A DNA stretch of 64,000 bases from Legionella lytica (GCF_023921225.1 NZ_CP071527.1:2807501-2871500), one strand, 5' to 3'. Positions 41,966-51,196 are shown, numbered from the stretch's first letter. Translations and numbers: made by a program. The notes: generated by a model from the sequence alone, not told the origin.

Positions 41966-42265
41966 ATGAAGAAAACAATTATCGCATTATTAGTGTTTGT
42001 GCCCACTATATTATTAAGTGGCTGCTATGTCACCACAACCACCACTCCTAATAATTACTATTATTCAGGTTATACAGGTTATTACCCAGGCTGGAATACT
42101 ACCTATTATGGCGGCTGGGGCGGCTATCGAAATGCCTGGTATAGAAATACTGCCTGGAGAGGATGGGGACATCATGGAGGCTGGGGTTACCATGGTGGAT
42201 TACATCGTGGTGGTGCTTGGCACAGCGGTGGCTGGCATCGCGGCGGTGGCTTCCGACATCGCTAA
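41966..42265 (+). CDS. Small Gly/Tyr/Trp/His-rich lipoprotein
   Basis: A 99-residue product. It has a signal peptide (MKKTIIALLVFVPTIL) and a lipobox LLSGC, so Cys is lipidated. The mature part is Thr/Asn/Tyr-rich, then repeats of Gly-Trp, His-Gly-Gly and His-Arg-Gly-Gly to the end. The aromatic/His/Gly composition suggests a flexible, possibly metal-binding envelope peptide (inference). ATG 41966 is preferred because AAGGA lies 8 nt upstream; ATG 41957 overlaps that site. No function can be assigned. Confidence 0.75.
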   Translation: MKKTIIALLVFVPTILLSGCYVTTTTTPNNYYYSGYTGYYPGWNTTYYGGWGGYRNAWYRNTAWRGWGHHGGWGYHGGLHRGGAWHSGGWHRGGGFRHR

Positions 42266-42290
42266 GCGCTTTCCTAAGACTAGATTGCAA

Positions 42291-42323
42291 AATGGTACTG
42301 GAATGCAAGGCTCCAGTACCATT
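42291..42323. terminator. Bidirectional intrinsic terminator
   Basis: A perfect 12-bp stem AATGGTACTGGA / TCCAGTACCATT with a 9-nt loop, followed by a T-run on the plus strand and TTTTGC on the minus strand. It lies between the lipoprotein gene and the converging POT transporter gene, whose stop is 5 bp away. Confidence 0.9.
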
Positions 42324-42327
42324 TTTA

Positions 42328-43815
42328 TTAGATTACTGAATACTCTGCATCATTCATTTCCGCATTAACGGCTTCCGCCTTGATGATAATAAAACGGCTT
42401 AAATAAGGTGATACTAGCCACATTAAAAAGGCTATTGCCAAGGAAACCAAACCAATACACGCAAAAACGTCTGTATAAAGCATGAGCGATTGTACGCCTG
42501 GTTTAATATGTTCCGGTAAGGCCGTATACGATGCAACACTGGCGCCAATGAAACCCGAAATAGAAGAGGCTAAAAACCAGATCCCCATGACAAATCCGGT
42601 CATGCTTACAGGTACCAACTCCGCCACCATAGCCACCCCCAAAGCAGAAACTAAAAGTTCGCCAATACTTTGAAATAAATAGCTAATAATGAGCCACCAT
42701 GAAGAAACCATACCATTCTCAGTATAAAAATAGCGTGCAAAATACAAGACTAAAAAACTAAAAGCACACATGGTCATGCCTAGAGCGAATTTATAGGGGG
42801 TAAAAAATGGAATTCCTTTTTGATTCAATCGAGAATAACAAGAAGCTAAAACAGGGCTCATCAAGATAATCCAAATCGGATTTAAAGCTTGAAAACTTTG
42901 AGCATCGAAAGTAATTCCCAAAAAGTTCGGAGTCACATTGTTCACCGCAAATAAATTAAGTGACGTAGGCATTTGTTGGTATAAAACAAAGAAAATAAGC
43001 GCTTCAATCATCAGTACCAATGCCACAATCATCCGCAACATGGCAGCTTTGTTCTCTTTACAGGCTAAATACCCATAATAGGCCATAACTAGACAGGTAA
43101 TCGCCCAAAATAAATTTTTTGCTAAGGAAACGTGTTGTAATAAATACGCAGAAAGTTCCGTAAGTAGATAAATACCAATGAAGATCATAAGCCAATGTAC
43201 TAAGGCAATTCGACGCTGATCAGCAAGGGTATTAATGTGGGCAACATGCTGGCGCTGTAACCAATAATTACCTAAGCCCAATAAGAGCCCGATTGCACTC
43301 ATTAGGTAAGCATAAGAATAACCATAGTGGCTGGCAACCACCGGCCCGACAATTAAAGCAATCATACTGCCTAAGTTAATGGCCATGTAATACAAGGTAA
43401 ATCCACCATGCAATCGTGAATCTTGAGGCCTATAACACTTAGCTAATAAGCTGGAAGGATTTGCTTTGAATAAACCATTACCGACACACACCAGTCCCAA
43501 AGCGAGAAATACATGCTCTTTATCAGTAATTGCCAAGGAAAAATATCCAGCCGATAAAACGACTAAGCCCAATACAATAGTGCGTTTGGTTCCTAAGATG
43601 GAATCACCTAAATAGCCGCCAATCACAACCATGCCATAGACTAAGGCAGAAAAAGCCCCAAAGGTATAATAAGAATCTATGTCGCTATAACCTAAATAAC
43701 GAATGAAGTATAAAGTTAAAATCCCTTGAACTGTATAAAACCCAAACCGTTCCCATAATTCTAACAAAAAAATCATGTGAAATGCCCGTGGCTGTTCACG
43801 AAGTAGGTTCAGCAT
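42328..43815 (-). CDS. POT/PTR-family proton-dependent oligopeptide transporter
   Basis: A 495-residue inner-membrane MFS protein with about 14 hydrophobic helices. The POT signature ELWERFGFYTVQGILTLYF (ExxERFxxY, residues about 20-38) is present, as is the GLFKANPSSLLAKCY segment with the conserved basic residue on the adjacent helix. It imports di- or tripeptides with protons, sensible for an amino-acid-dependent Legionella. Specificity is not readable. Next to a secretion-type locus but not in an operon. Confidence 0.93.
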   Translation of the reverse strand: MLNLLREQPRAFHMIFLLELWERFGFYTVQGILTLYFIRYLGYSDIDSYYTFGAFSALVYGMVVIGGYLGDSILGTKRTIVLGLVVLSAGYFSLAITDKEHVFLALGLVCVGNGLFKANPSSLLAKCYRPQDSRLHGGFTLYYMAINLGSMIALIVGPVVASHYGYSYAYLMSAIGLLLGLGNYWLQRQHVAHINTLADQRRIALVHWLMIFIGIYLLTELSAYLLQHVSLAKNLFWAITCLVMAYYGYLACKENKAAMLRMIVALVLMIEALIFFVLYQQMPTSLNLFAVNNVTPNFLGITFDAQSFQALNPIWIILMSPVLASCYSRLNQKGIPFFTPYKFALGMTMCAFSFLVLYFARYFYTENGMVSSWWLIISYLFQSIGELLVSALGVAMVAELVPVSMTGFVMGIWFLASSISGFIGASVASYTALPEHIKPGVQSLMLYTDVFACIGLVSLAIAFLMWLVSPYLSRFIIIKAEAVNAEMNDAEYSVI

Positions 43816-43917
43816 GAGTCTTCCTTCCCTAGAGGATAATATTTAAACTTAAAATAATTTTTTGCTTTTTGCAATGCGTCTTATTGCAAGACCCAAACTA
43901 GAATTTGTAAACACCCC

Positions 43918-45306
43918 TTAAAAGGAGGCAAATCGGTTTTCTTCTTCATCACTATTTGATTCATCTCGTCCTTCAGAATCTGCATCACGATGAGAGTCTT
44001 CCTCTCGCTCAATATCCTCTGTCTCTTTCTGAGATTCCTCAACATGAGCATCGTGTTCTATAAGCGACTCATCAATAGCAATATCCTCTTCAGTATCAAA
44101 GAGCTCCTCAGTTACCGCCGTGGTTTGCTCATGGCTAAGGCTAGCTATCACAGCCTCTCTGGTGCCTAAAAGATGCTCCAGCATCGCGCCAGTTGAATTT
44201 AATTCTGCATGCTTGGTTTGACCATGATCTAAATTCTCGTGTTCTTGCTGGCTTTGTGTTGTTTGCGCGGTATTGGCATTTGTATGTTCCAAGGTGTTAT
44301 CTAAGCCATTCGCTTCTGTTTTTTCTGCATCACTCTTCCCAAAGACATTACGCAGCTTATCAAGTAACCAATTTCCTGCATCACGCAACATTGGACCAAA
44401 GATACGTGCGGCAAGATATGTAGCACTCGCTACCCCGACCGCCGCGAGCATTGGAAAACCAACTGTTGGAAAAAATAAAGACAGAACTAAACCCACCATA
44501 GCCAGGGATGCAAAACCAACGCCAAGCCCTTTATCCAAAATATGGATGAACTCTAATTTTTTAACTTTTTCATTAACTACGGCTTCTCGTTCTTTTAACC
44601 CAGTTATTTTATCTTTTTGTTCCCCGTATTGCTTTTTCAATAAATCAACCTGAGCACAAAGCGCATGTTGTTCTGCCTTGGTAGTAGCCCGTGCCAGAGA
44701 TTCCTGCACTATTTTCGCCTGCTCTTGTATCAGGGCCATTTCCCCTTCCGCATGAGCAATTTCGCTAACCAGTGCTTTTCTTTCTTTTCCTAAGTGGTAG
44801 CGTTCGTAAATAGCTTTACCCAATAAAAAAGTACTTAAGGCTATACTTACCCCACCAAGAAGCAGACCAATTGGCATTGCTGCTGCAGGTACTAAAATGG
44901 AAGTAAGGGTAAGACCGAGCAATACACCGGAATACATCCAACGTGCATTATTATTTAATGTAAAGGGAACTTTTTCGCCGTAAATATAGGAGGACAAATA
45001 AATCATGGGGATAAGAAGAAAATCCAGAGCGGCTAAAGCGGCCCCCCCCCAATGAAGCCCATGGCTAAGCCCACCAGGTGTTTGCAAACCAGGGATTTTG
45101 GTGAAGGACCCTCCCACATGAACTGCCTTATCGCCTAACTCACTGGCATTTTTAACAAATTGGGAGAGAAAGGGTATCCTTTTCAACAGAGGCGTTGATT
45201 CTGTTGGCTTTTTGATATTGTACAGTACTGGCGCTTGCATTTGCATTAACAAGTCGTTTGCTTGTTCGACTGAAATAACAGCATTGCTCTCTTGCTCAGC
45301 TCCCAT
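43918..45306 (-). CDS. Uncharacterised membrane protein with coiled coil and acidic tail (462 aa)
   Basis: Not recognised. Three hydrophobic regions (about 88-110, 123-163, 259-302) surround a long charged coiled coil (about 165-255). The last 80 residues are extremely rich in Glu/Asp/Ser and end ENRFASF. A run of nine G on the coding strand (about codon 86, Trp-Gly-Gly-Ala) lies before the first helix. Upstream is a half PmrA-type element with correct spacing to TATATT. The C-terminal Glu-rich region resembles the E-block type of Dot/Icm translocation signal. Candidate effector, by inference only. Divergent from the patatin gene. Confidence 0.75.
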   Translation of the reverse strand: MGAEQESNAVISVEQANDLLMQMQAPVLYNIKKPTESTPLLKRIPFLSQFVKNASELGDKAVHVGGSFTKIPGLQTPGGLSHGLHWGGAALAALDFLLIPMIYLSSYIYGEKVPFTLNNNARWMYSGVLLGLTLTSILVPAAAMPIGLLLGGVSIALSTFLLGKAIYERYHLGKERKALVSEIAHAEGEMALIQEQAKIVQESLARATTKAEQHALCAQVDLLKKQYGEQKDKITGLKEREAVVNEKVKKLEFIHILDKGLGVGFASLAMVGLVLSLFFPTVGFPMLAAVGVASATYLAARIFGPMLRDAGNWLLDKLRNVFGKSDAEKTEANGLDNTLEHTNANTAQTTQSQQEHENLDHGQTKHAELNSTGAMLEHLLGTREAVIASLSHEQTTAVTEELFDTEEDIAIDESLIEHDAHVEESQKETEDIEREEDSHRDADSEGRDESNSDEEENRFASF

Positions 45307-45336
45307 AACCCACCTAAAATAGCTTTATTCATTTTT

Positions 45337-45369
45337 AATATAGCAATAAAAACTTAAGAAAGTCTGATG
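45337..45369 (-). promoter_or_regulatory. Candidate PmrA-type promoter of the 462-aa protein
   Basis: On the minus strand: CATCAG-N5-CTTAAG (45353-45369), then 10 bp, then TATATT (45337-45342). The second half-site is a perfect YTTAAK; the first matches 4 of 6. The spacing is the same as in the two stronger elements at 56140 and 58328. Confidence 0.45.
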
Positions 45370-45373
45370 ATGC

Positions 45374-45403
45374 TTGCTAATCAACAGCGATCTCAACTAT
45401 ATT
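45374..45403 (+). promoter_or_regulatory. Possible promoter of the patatin gene
   Basis: TTGCTA (45374-45379) and TATATT (45398-45403), spacer 18 bp. It lies upstream of the ATG at 45439 and inside the longer alternative reading, so it supports the shorter start. Confidence 0.4.
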
Positions 45404-45438
45404 TTCTCTTAGAAATCATTAACAGTAGTAAAAATAAT

Positions 45439-46554
45439 ATGACGGCTAAAAAAGCCCTTTATCTAGCAGGTGGTGGTGCCCGTGGTGCGTATCAAGCGGG
45501 TGTTCTTAAAGCTATTGGCCATATTTTACAAGTTAAAAAACTGCCTTTTAGTCTAGTCAGTGGTGTGAGCGTGGGCAGCATTAATGCGGTTGTTCTTGCA
45601 GAGAATGCAGATGACTTTCCTGCAGCTCTAGACAAGCTAGAAATGCTTTGGAGTGAAATCCATTGCCAGCAAATTTATAAAGCCAGCAATTACGAGCTGG
45701 GTAAATCGGTGATGCGGAATGTCAGTACGTTAATTATAAAGCAGCGTGAAACAGGACATTTACTCGATACCACCCCATTAAAAGCGCTCATTGAAGAAAC
45801 AATGGATTTTCCCCGCATTGCGAAAAACATCAGTGAGGGACATCTTAATACCTTGGAAATCATTAGCAATTGCTATCAAACCAACCAGACCATTTCTTTT
45901 TATGCCCACAATAGCCCAGATTTTACAGATTGGCATTATCCACGACACAGCAGTCAACGGACAGAAATTAAAGCAGAACATATTTTAGCCTCCAGCGCGT
46001 TACCTTTATTCTTTCCAACAGTACCGTTGGATGGATTTCATTATGGCGATGGTAGTGTTGGCTTAGTATCACCACTACGAGGAGCAATTCGTTTTGAAGT
46101 AGATAAAATTATGATTCTAGGAACTCGTGCATTACCAACCTTTGCAGATGCCGATGAGACGCCTAATCATAGCGACATTCCCTTTGCACATATTCTTGGT
46201 AGTATGTTAAATGGTTTGTTTTTAGATAACCTGGATCGTGATATTGAAATGGTTAATCGCATGAATGAAATCGCCATGCTCATATCCATGTGGAGAAAAC
46301 GCCACTCTCCCTGGAGACCAATCAATACTCTGCATTTACGTCCGAGCCAAGATATGGCTTCGATTGCGCAGGCACATTTTACTTCATTACCTGTATTATT
46401 GCGTTATTTGCTTAATGTTTTAGGCGCTAAAAATCATTCGGGTGATCTATTAAGCTTCCTGTTATTTGAGCGTGAATTTACACGGGAACTGCTTGAATTA
46501 GGTTTTCAAGATACAATTAATAATGCAAAGGCTGTTCTTGATTTTTTTGAATAA
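45439..46554 (+). CDS. Patatin-like phospholipase
   Basis: A 371-residue lipid acyl hydrolase. The oxyanion-hole motif GGGARGAYQAGVL is at the N-terminus (about 10-22), the nucleophile elbow is GVSVGSINA (Ser near residue 44) and the dyad Asp is in YGDGSVG (about 203). The fold is complete from MTAKKALYLAGGG onward, so I chose ATG 45439; an in-frame ATG at 45367 would add 24 residues not expected in the family. Some Legionella patatins (VipD type) are effectors, but those are longer with extra domains. This compact form could equally be a housekeeping lipase. Confidence 0.9.
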   Translation: MTAKKALYLAGGGARGAYQAGVLKAIGHILQVKKLPFSLVSGVSVGSINAVVLAENADDFPAALDKLEMLWSEIHCQQIYKASNYELGKSVMRNVSTLIIKQRETGHLLDTTPLKALIEETMDFPRIAKNISEGHLNTLEIISNCYQTNQTISFYAHNSPDFTDWHYPRHSSQRTEIKAEHILASSALPLFFPTVPLDGFHYGDGSVGLVSPLRGAIRFEVDKIMILGTRALPTFADADETPNHSDIPFAHILGSMLNGLFLDNLDRDIEMVNRMNEIAMLISMWRKRHSPWRPINTLHLRPSQDMASIAQAHFTSLPVLLRYLLNVLGAKNHSGDLLSFLLFEREFTRELLELGFQDTINNAKAVLDFFE

Positions 46555-46578
46555 AAGAAGAATGATGACCTTAACGGT

Positions 46579-46612
46579 GTAGCCCGTATTACACTGCGCT
46601 AATACGGACTAC
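46579..46612. repeat. Dispersed palindrome, family B, copy 2
   Basis: The arms GTAGCCCGTATTA and TAATACGGACTAC. The aroE stop codon (46609-46611) lies inside the right arm, so the element is part of the end of the gene and may terminate both converging transcripts. Confidence 0.8.
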
Positions 46613-47403
46613 ATTCGTAGATATTCGAGAACTGTTTGGGTTTCTGGTTTAAATCCATGCCATATAAGGAATGCTTCTGCAGCTTGTTCAACGAGCATTC
46701 CTAAGCCATCTACAGCCTCACACCCACACTCTTTTGCATAATAAACAAAGGCGGTATCTTCTTGTTTCTGATAGGATAAGTCATAGCATAGTGGTTTTGT
46801 AGTAAGGCATTCTAGAGGCAAGGATGGTAGCTGCCCTGCTAAACTTGCAGAAGTTGCATTGATGATTAAATCAAAGACTCCGTTTAACTGATTGATACTC
46901 TGCACTTGGATTTGAGGGAATAATTGTTGCAGTTCTATGCCTTTGGCTTGGGTGCGATTGACAATAACTAACTCAGCGAGCTTATTTTGCAATAAGGGGT
47001 GAATAATCCCTCGAGCTGCGCCCCCCGCACCTAAAATGGCTACGCGCTTACCAGGCAAATTAATATAATGATGTAAATCACGAATTAAGCCCACCCCATC
47101 CGTGTTATCCGCGTGCAATTGATTGTCATTCATCCATAGAGTATTAGCCGCTCCTGCTAATTTACAACGTTCTGTAGTCTGCTGAGCCATCATAAAAGCC
47201 CGCTGTTTAAATGGTAAAGTAACATTAACGCCGCGACCTTGCTGATGAAAAAAATTCGTTAGCTGCTGTTCAAAGGACTGTTCATCTGCTTTAATTTTTG
47301 CATAAGTAAGTTGAATACCCGCTTGCTTTGCGAAATACTGATGAATTACTGGAGATAAACTATGGTCTATAGGATTACCCATCACTGCAAAACGCTGAAA
47401 CAC
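46609..47403 (-). CDS. aroE: Shikimate dehydrogenase (NADP)
   Basis: A 264-residue enzyme of the shikimate pathway that reduces 3-dehydroshikimate. It has the substrate-binding [19 protein letters not shown] and VTLPFKQRA (catalytic Lys), the NADP loop [11 protein letters not shown] (about 125), the NRT motif and [12 protein letters not shown]. Its 5' end overlaps the divergent gene at 47362 by 42 bp, and its 3' end lies in a dispersed repeat. Confidence 0.96.
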   Translation of the reverse strand: MFQRFAVMGNPIDHSLSPVIHQYFAKQAGIQLTYAKIKADEQSFEQQLTNFFHQQGRGVNVTLPFKQRAFMMAQQTTERCKLAGAANTLWMNDNQLHADNTDGVGLIRDLHHYINLPGKRVAILGAGGAARGIIHPLLQNKLAELVIVNRTQAKGIELQQLFPQIQVQSINQLNGVFDLIINATSASLAGQLPSLPLECLTTKPLCYDLSYQKQEDTAFVYYAKECGCEAVDGLGMLVEQAAEAFLIWHGFKPETQTVLEYLRM

Positions 47404-48108
47404 TACATCCTCCTCTTAATCTGTTCTTTTATTGCCAGTACATCCATCGCAGGCAGTCAATCCATTAATGTTTATCTTAAGTTAAAGCCGGACAATAATG
47501 TAGCCGCACTGATTAAAGACTTTAACCAATTTTTAGCCCAGGAGCAGGTTTTTGATACATATCAAATCACGCCCCATATTGAAAAAAGCCCTTTGCATGT
47601 CACATTATACATGGCGAATTATAATGACGCCCAAATTCCTAATATTATTAAACGGACGGCAAATTTGGCAAAGCAAGAAAAGCAAATTCCTCTTCTTACC
47701 TCACGCCTGGTTCCGTCCTCTAATGGCTATGTTATGCTTTCAGTAACCAATGTTCCACAAATACAAGGGCTAAGCAACAAAGCTTTAGAGGCATTATCGC
47801 ACTTGCGCGATAAGGAAGCCCCTATTCCTACTTGGGCCACTCGAGACGTGGAGCGGCAAATCTTATTTAATCAATACGGTAGTCCTACGGTTTTAAATTA
47901 TTATAAACCTCATTTTTCTGTGTTTACTGCGGATCATTTGAATAAATATGAAAGTGTACAATTGTATAATCAATTGCAAAAATTAATCCCTCAATTTGCT
48001 AAAAATCATCAGCTTCAGGTACGTGCTACGGCATTTGCTATTGGGGTGGGGATTGCGGACTCCCAGGGGCAGATCGTAAAAGAGTTGAAGTCGTTTAATT
48101 TAGAGTAG
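47362..48108 (+). CDS. Exported 2H-phosphoesterase-like protein
   Basis: A 248-residue protein. Residues about 13-30 form a signal peptide ([19 protein letters not shown], cleavage after SIA). Two H-x-[ST]-hydrophobic motifs, H79-V-T-L and H184-F-S-V, are spaced 105 residues apart as in the LigT/2H phosphoesterase superfamily, whose members cleave or ligate 2',3'-cyclic or 2'-5' phosphate bonds. An exported member is unusual. The start is supported by GGAGAT 6 nt upstream of ATG 47362, although this lies inside the 5' end of aroE on the other strand. Substrate unknown. Confidence 0.75.
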   Translation: MVYRITHHCKTLKHYILLLICSFIASTSIAGSQSINVYLKLKPDNNVAALIKDFNQFLAQEQVFDTYQITPHIEKSPLHVTLYMANYNDAQIPNIIKRTANLAKQEKQIPLLTSRLVPSSNGYVMLSVTNVPQIQGLSNKALEALSHLRDKEAPIPTWATRDVERQILFNQYGSPTVLNYYKPHFSVFTADHLNKYESVQLYNQLQKLIPQFAKNHQLQVRATAFAIGVGIADSQGQIVKELKSFNLE

Positions 48109-48222
48109 TCACTTAATTAAGCAAAAACAGAAGAATTCGCTACGCGCAGCGAAATCCGGGGGGCCATGAGCACAGCGAATTTCATAAGTAAGCACCATTA
48201 GCGATAAACTAGACGTCTAAAT

Positions 48223-48257
48223 GTAGCCCAGATGCAACGTAGCATAATCTGGGCTAT
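48223..48257. repeat. Dispersed palindrome, family B, copy 3 (divergent)
   Basis: GTAGCCCAGAT and ATCTGGGCTAT arms around a 13-nt centre, between converging genes (2H-like protein and pepN). Less similar to copies 1 and 2 but with the same outer arms. Confidence 0.65.
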
Positions 48258-48275
48258 GGACCTTGCAATCCACAA

Positions 48276-50873
48276 TTATTTTATTTCTGCCATTAAGCTT
48301 TTCGATACGACTTCAGCCAAATCGCGTGATAAAGACTGCTTGGCTAATTGCTCTAGCTGTTGGCGCATTAGCATTTGGCGTGGCTTATCGTAGCGTTGCC
48401 AGCGGGTGAATGGACTGGCCATCCGAGCGGCGACTTGTGGATTTAGCTTATCCAAAACGAGCAGTATTTCAGCCAAGAATTGATAACCACTACCATCAGG
48501 AGCATGGAAATTACGTGGATTAGCCATACAAAATGCACCAATTACTGAACGGGCTTTATTGGGATTCTTAATGCTAAAGTCTGGGTGCTTTAATAATTTC
48601 CGTACCTGTTCTAAAACATCAGGAAGCTCACTGGAAGCCTGGATAGCAAACCATTTATCCAAAACAAGCTCGTCTTTAGACCATTGCTTATAAAAATCAT
48701 TAACCGCTTGCTCACGCATTTTTTGGTTAGAACAATTAACTAATAGCCCAAAGCTTGCAATTTGATCGGTCATAGTTTTGGCATGAATAAATTGTTGCTG
48801 GCAGGCATCAATAGCAGCCGCTTCGTTCGCTTTCATCATTAACCACAAGCACACATTGCGTAACTTCCTACGGCCATAAGCAGGGCCATTCATAAGATGG
48901 TCTTCAGCTTGCCACAATTGTTGATAAAGAGATTGAATTTCAGCATATAAACGCGCACCCAATTGAGCGCGAAAATAATCACGCACAGCCTCTACCCTAC
49001 TCACATCCACGGCCTCTAGTAGTGCGGCAACCTCTTCAAAACAAGGCGGAGTGAGTAATTCAGCTCGTAAATCGGCATCTAAAGAATCATCTACTAACAC
49101 ATGTCTCAATGCGGAAATTAAAGCCTCTGATATCTGCCACTTATCTTCAGTTGAGTTTAAGCACTCGTTCATACAATTCAAAACTAAACGTTGTGCAGCA
49201 TCCCATTTTGCATAACCATCGGTTTCATAGCGGACTAAGAAAATCAGTTCATCGCTACTAAGTTCATGTTTCAACTTAATGGGTGCAGAAAACTCACGTA
49301 ATAAAGAAATGACGGGCTTTTCAGGTAATCCGCTAAAGCTAAAGCTTTGCTCTGCTTCTTTTAACTCGAGTATTTCATGCTCAATCGGCATTAACTGTCC
49401 GGCAGCATCAAATAAAGCCATGCGAATGGGAATATGGAATGGTTTTTTATCTTTGCATTCTGGAGTTGCTGGACAGGTTTGGGTCATTTTAAGCGTCAAC
49501 TGTCCTTGCTCGTAATGACTATTTACCTTAACTTCTGGCGTTCCTGCTTGACTATACCAGCGTTTGAATTGAGTTAAATTAACGCCATTGGCATCCTCCA
49601 TTGCGGCAACAAAATCATCAATCGTTACAGCCTGACCATCATGACGTTCAAAATATAAATCCATACCTTTGCGATAACGCTCCTTACCTAACAAGGTATG
49701 CTGCATGCGAATGACTTCCGCACCCTTATTATAAACCGTCGCGGTATAAAAATTATTGATTTCCTGATAAGACTCGGGTCTCACCGGATGAGCCATGGAG
49801 CTGGCATCCTCTGGAAATTGGCTACTCCGCAAGACTTTCACATCAGTAATTCGGTTCACATCACGTGAATTCATATCACGAGAAAACTCTTGATCGCGAA
49901 AAACAGTCAATCCCTCTTTCAAGCTTAATTGGAACCAATCACGGCAGGTAACACGATTACCTGTCCAGTTATGAAAATATTCATGCGCAACAACCCCTTC
50001 AACACCGGCAAAATCTTGATCGGTTGCGGTATCAGGGCGAGCTAAAATATATTTAGAATTAAATATATTTAAGCCTTTATTCTCCATCGCCCCCATATTA
50101 AAGTCACTTACCGCTACGATCATGAAAATATCCAGATCGTATTCACGACCATAAACTTCTTCATCCCAACGCATGGATTTCTTTAAAGACTCCATTGCGT
50201 GCCCGCATTTATCTTCATTGCCCGGCTCAACATAAATATATAAATCAATGGGTCTTCCTGAACAGGTAACAAATTGATCGCGAATATGGGCTAAATTGCC
50301 AGCAACCAACGCAAATAGATAAGAAGGCTTCTTAAAAGGATCCTGCCATACTACCCAATGCCGTCCATTATCCTCATCTCCAGAATCAATTAAATTTCCA
50401 TTAGATAATAACGTTGGATACTGCTTTTTATCAGCAGAAATACGCGTGGTGTAAGTCGCTAAAACATCTGGGCGATCGGGGAAATAGGTAATGCGGCGAA
50501 AACCTTCCGCCTCACATTGGGTACAAAATAGATGATTGGAACGATAAAGCCCAGATAATTGCGTATTATTTTGTGGGTAAATACGGGTAACAATCATTAG
50601 CGTCACCTCATCAGGGCAATGTTCCAGGATTAACGCATCCTCAGCCAACTGATACGCAGATGCTTCCAATTGTTGGCCATTCAAGTGTAAGCTCACTAAT
50701 TCAAGTTCTTCGCCATATAAATGCAAAGCGCCTGCATGTTGGCGGGTTAACTTAAGTTCACTGCTTACTAAAGCATGATCATCATATAAATCAAAATTTA
50801 AATTTACCGTATCAACTGCAAACACAGGCGCCTGATAATTTTTTAAATAAATAGTACTGTCTGAAGTGGTCAT
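48276..50873 (-). CDS. pepN: Aminopeptidase N (M1 family)
   Basis: An 865-residue zinc aminopeptidase, near the E. coli length. It has the GAMEN exopeptidase motif (about 261), the zinc site HEYFHNWTGNR plus the downstream Glu in LKEGLTVFRD (about 294-325), and a C-terminal helical superhelix. It removes N-terminal residues from peptides in the cytosol. Apparently monocistronic; the peptide transporter at 42328 could supply substrates. Confidence 0.97.
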   Translation of the reverse strand: MTTSDSTIYLKNYQAPVFAVDTVNLNFDLYDDHALVSSELKLTRQHAGALHLYGEELELVSLHLNGQQLEASAYQLAEDALILEHCPDEVTLMIVTRIYPQNNTQLSGLYRSNHLFCTQCEAEGFRRITYFPDRPDVLATYTTRISADKKQYPTLLSNGNLIDSGDEDNGRHWVVWQDPFKKPSYLFALVAGNLAHIRDQFVTCSGRPIDLYIYVEPGNEDKCGHAMESLKKSMRWDEEVYGREYDLDIFMIVAVSDFNMGAMENKGLNIFNSKYILARPDTATDQDFAGVEGVVAHEYFHNWTGNRVTCRDWFQLSLKEGLTVFRDQEFSRDMNSRDVNRITDVKVLRSSQFPEDASSMAHPVRPESYQEINNFYTATVYNKGAEVIRMQHTLLGKERYRKGMDLYFERHDGQAVTIDDFVAAMEDANGVNLTQFKRWYSQAGTPEVKVNSHYEQGQLTLKMTQTCPATPECKDKKPFHIPIRMALFDAAGQLMPIEHEILELKEAEQSFSFSGLPEKPVISLLREFSAPIKLKHELSSDELIFLVRYETDGYAKWDAAQRLVLNCMNECLNSTEDKWQISEALISALRHVLVDDSLDADLRAELLTPPCFEEVAALLEAVDVSRVEAVRDYFRAQLGARLYAEIQSLYQQLWQAEDHLMNGPAYGRRKLRNVCLWLMMKANEAAAIDACQQQFIHAKTMTDQIASFGLLVNCSNQKMREQAVNDFYKQWSKDELVLDKWFAIQASSELPDVLEQVRKLLKHPDFSIKNPNKARSVIGAFCMANPRNFHAPDGSGYQFLAEILLVLDKLNPQVAARMASPFTRWQRYDKPRQMLMRQQLEQLAKQSLSRDLAEVVSKSLMAEIK

Positions 50874-51196
50874 TATTTTCCCTTATAACGCGAATTGTGG
50901 ATAAGAATCACCTAAAGTTTTCTATAAATCAATGAGTACACTGTAAAAAAGCTTTGAGTAACAACAGAAATATTTGTCAATTATAGGTCAGAGAATGCAA
51001 AAATCGATTGCTGAGTTCGTATAGTTAGCATTCCAAAAACAAAAAAACATTTAAGTTTATTGAGTTATCTGGAAAACTACTTAAATTAGTGCCTATACTT
51101 GATGTAAGAAGTTTCTTTGCAAAATAAATAAAAAGAAGCAGAGACACAGGAAATCACGTTATATCCTGCTGAGGGATAAGTTAAAGGGGATGGCTC
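50874..51196. other. Divergent intergenic region pepN / prkA (323 bp)
   Basis: No gene. It is AT-rich throughout. The right part has the stress-type promoter and a leader of about 90 nt ending in the ribosome site AAGGGGA. The pepN promoter must lie in the left part, but I cannot pick it. Confidence 0.6.
51093..51099 (+). promoter_or_regulatory. Sigma-S-type -10 element of the prkA-yeaH-spoVR operon
   Basis: CTATACT (followed by TG), matching the stationary-phase sigma-S core CTATACT exactly. The expected -35 position (GGAAAA) is non-consensus, which sigma-S tolerates. In E. coli yeaGH is sigma-S dependent. Confidence 0.55.

Noticed and set aside
45367..45438. N-terminal extension of the patatin protein from ATG 45367
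   Set aside because: The extension is not family-like, overlaps a candidate promoter, and the patatin motif begins right after ATG 45439; kept only as an alternative.
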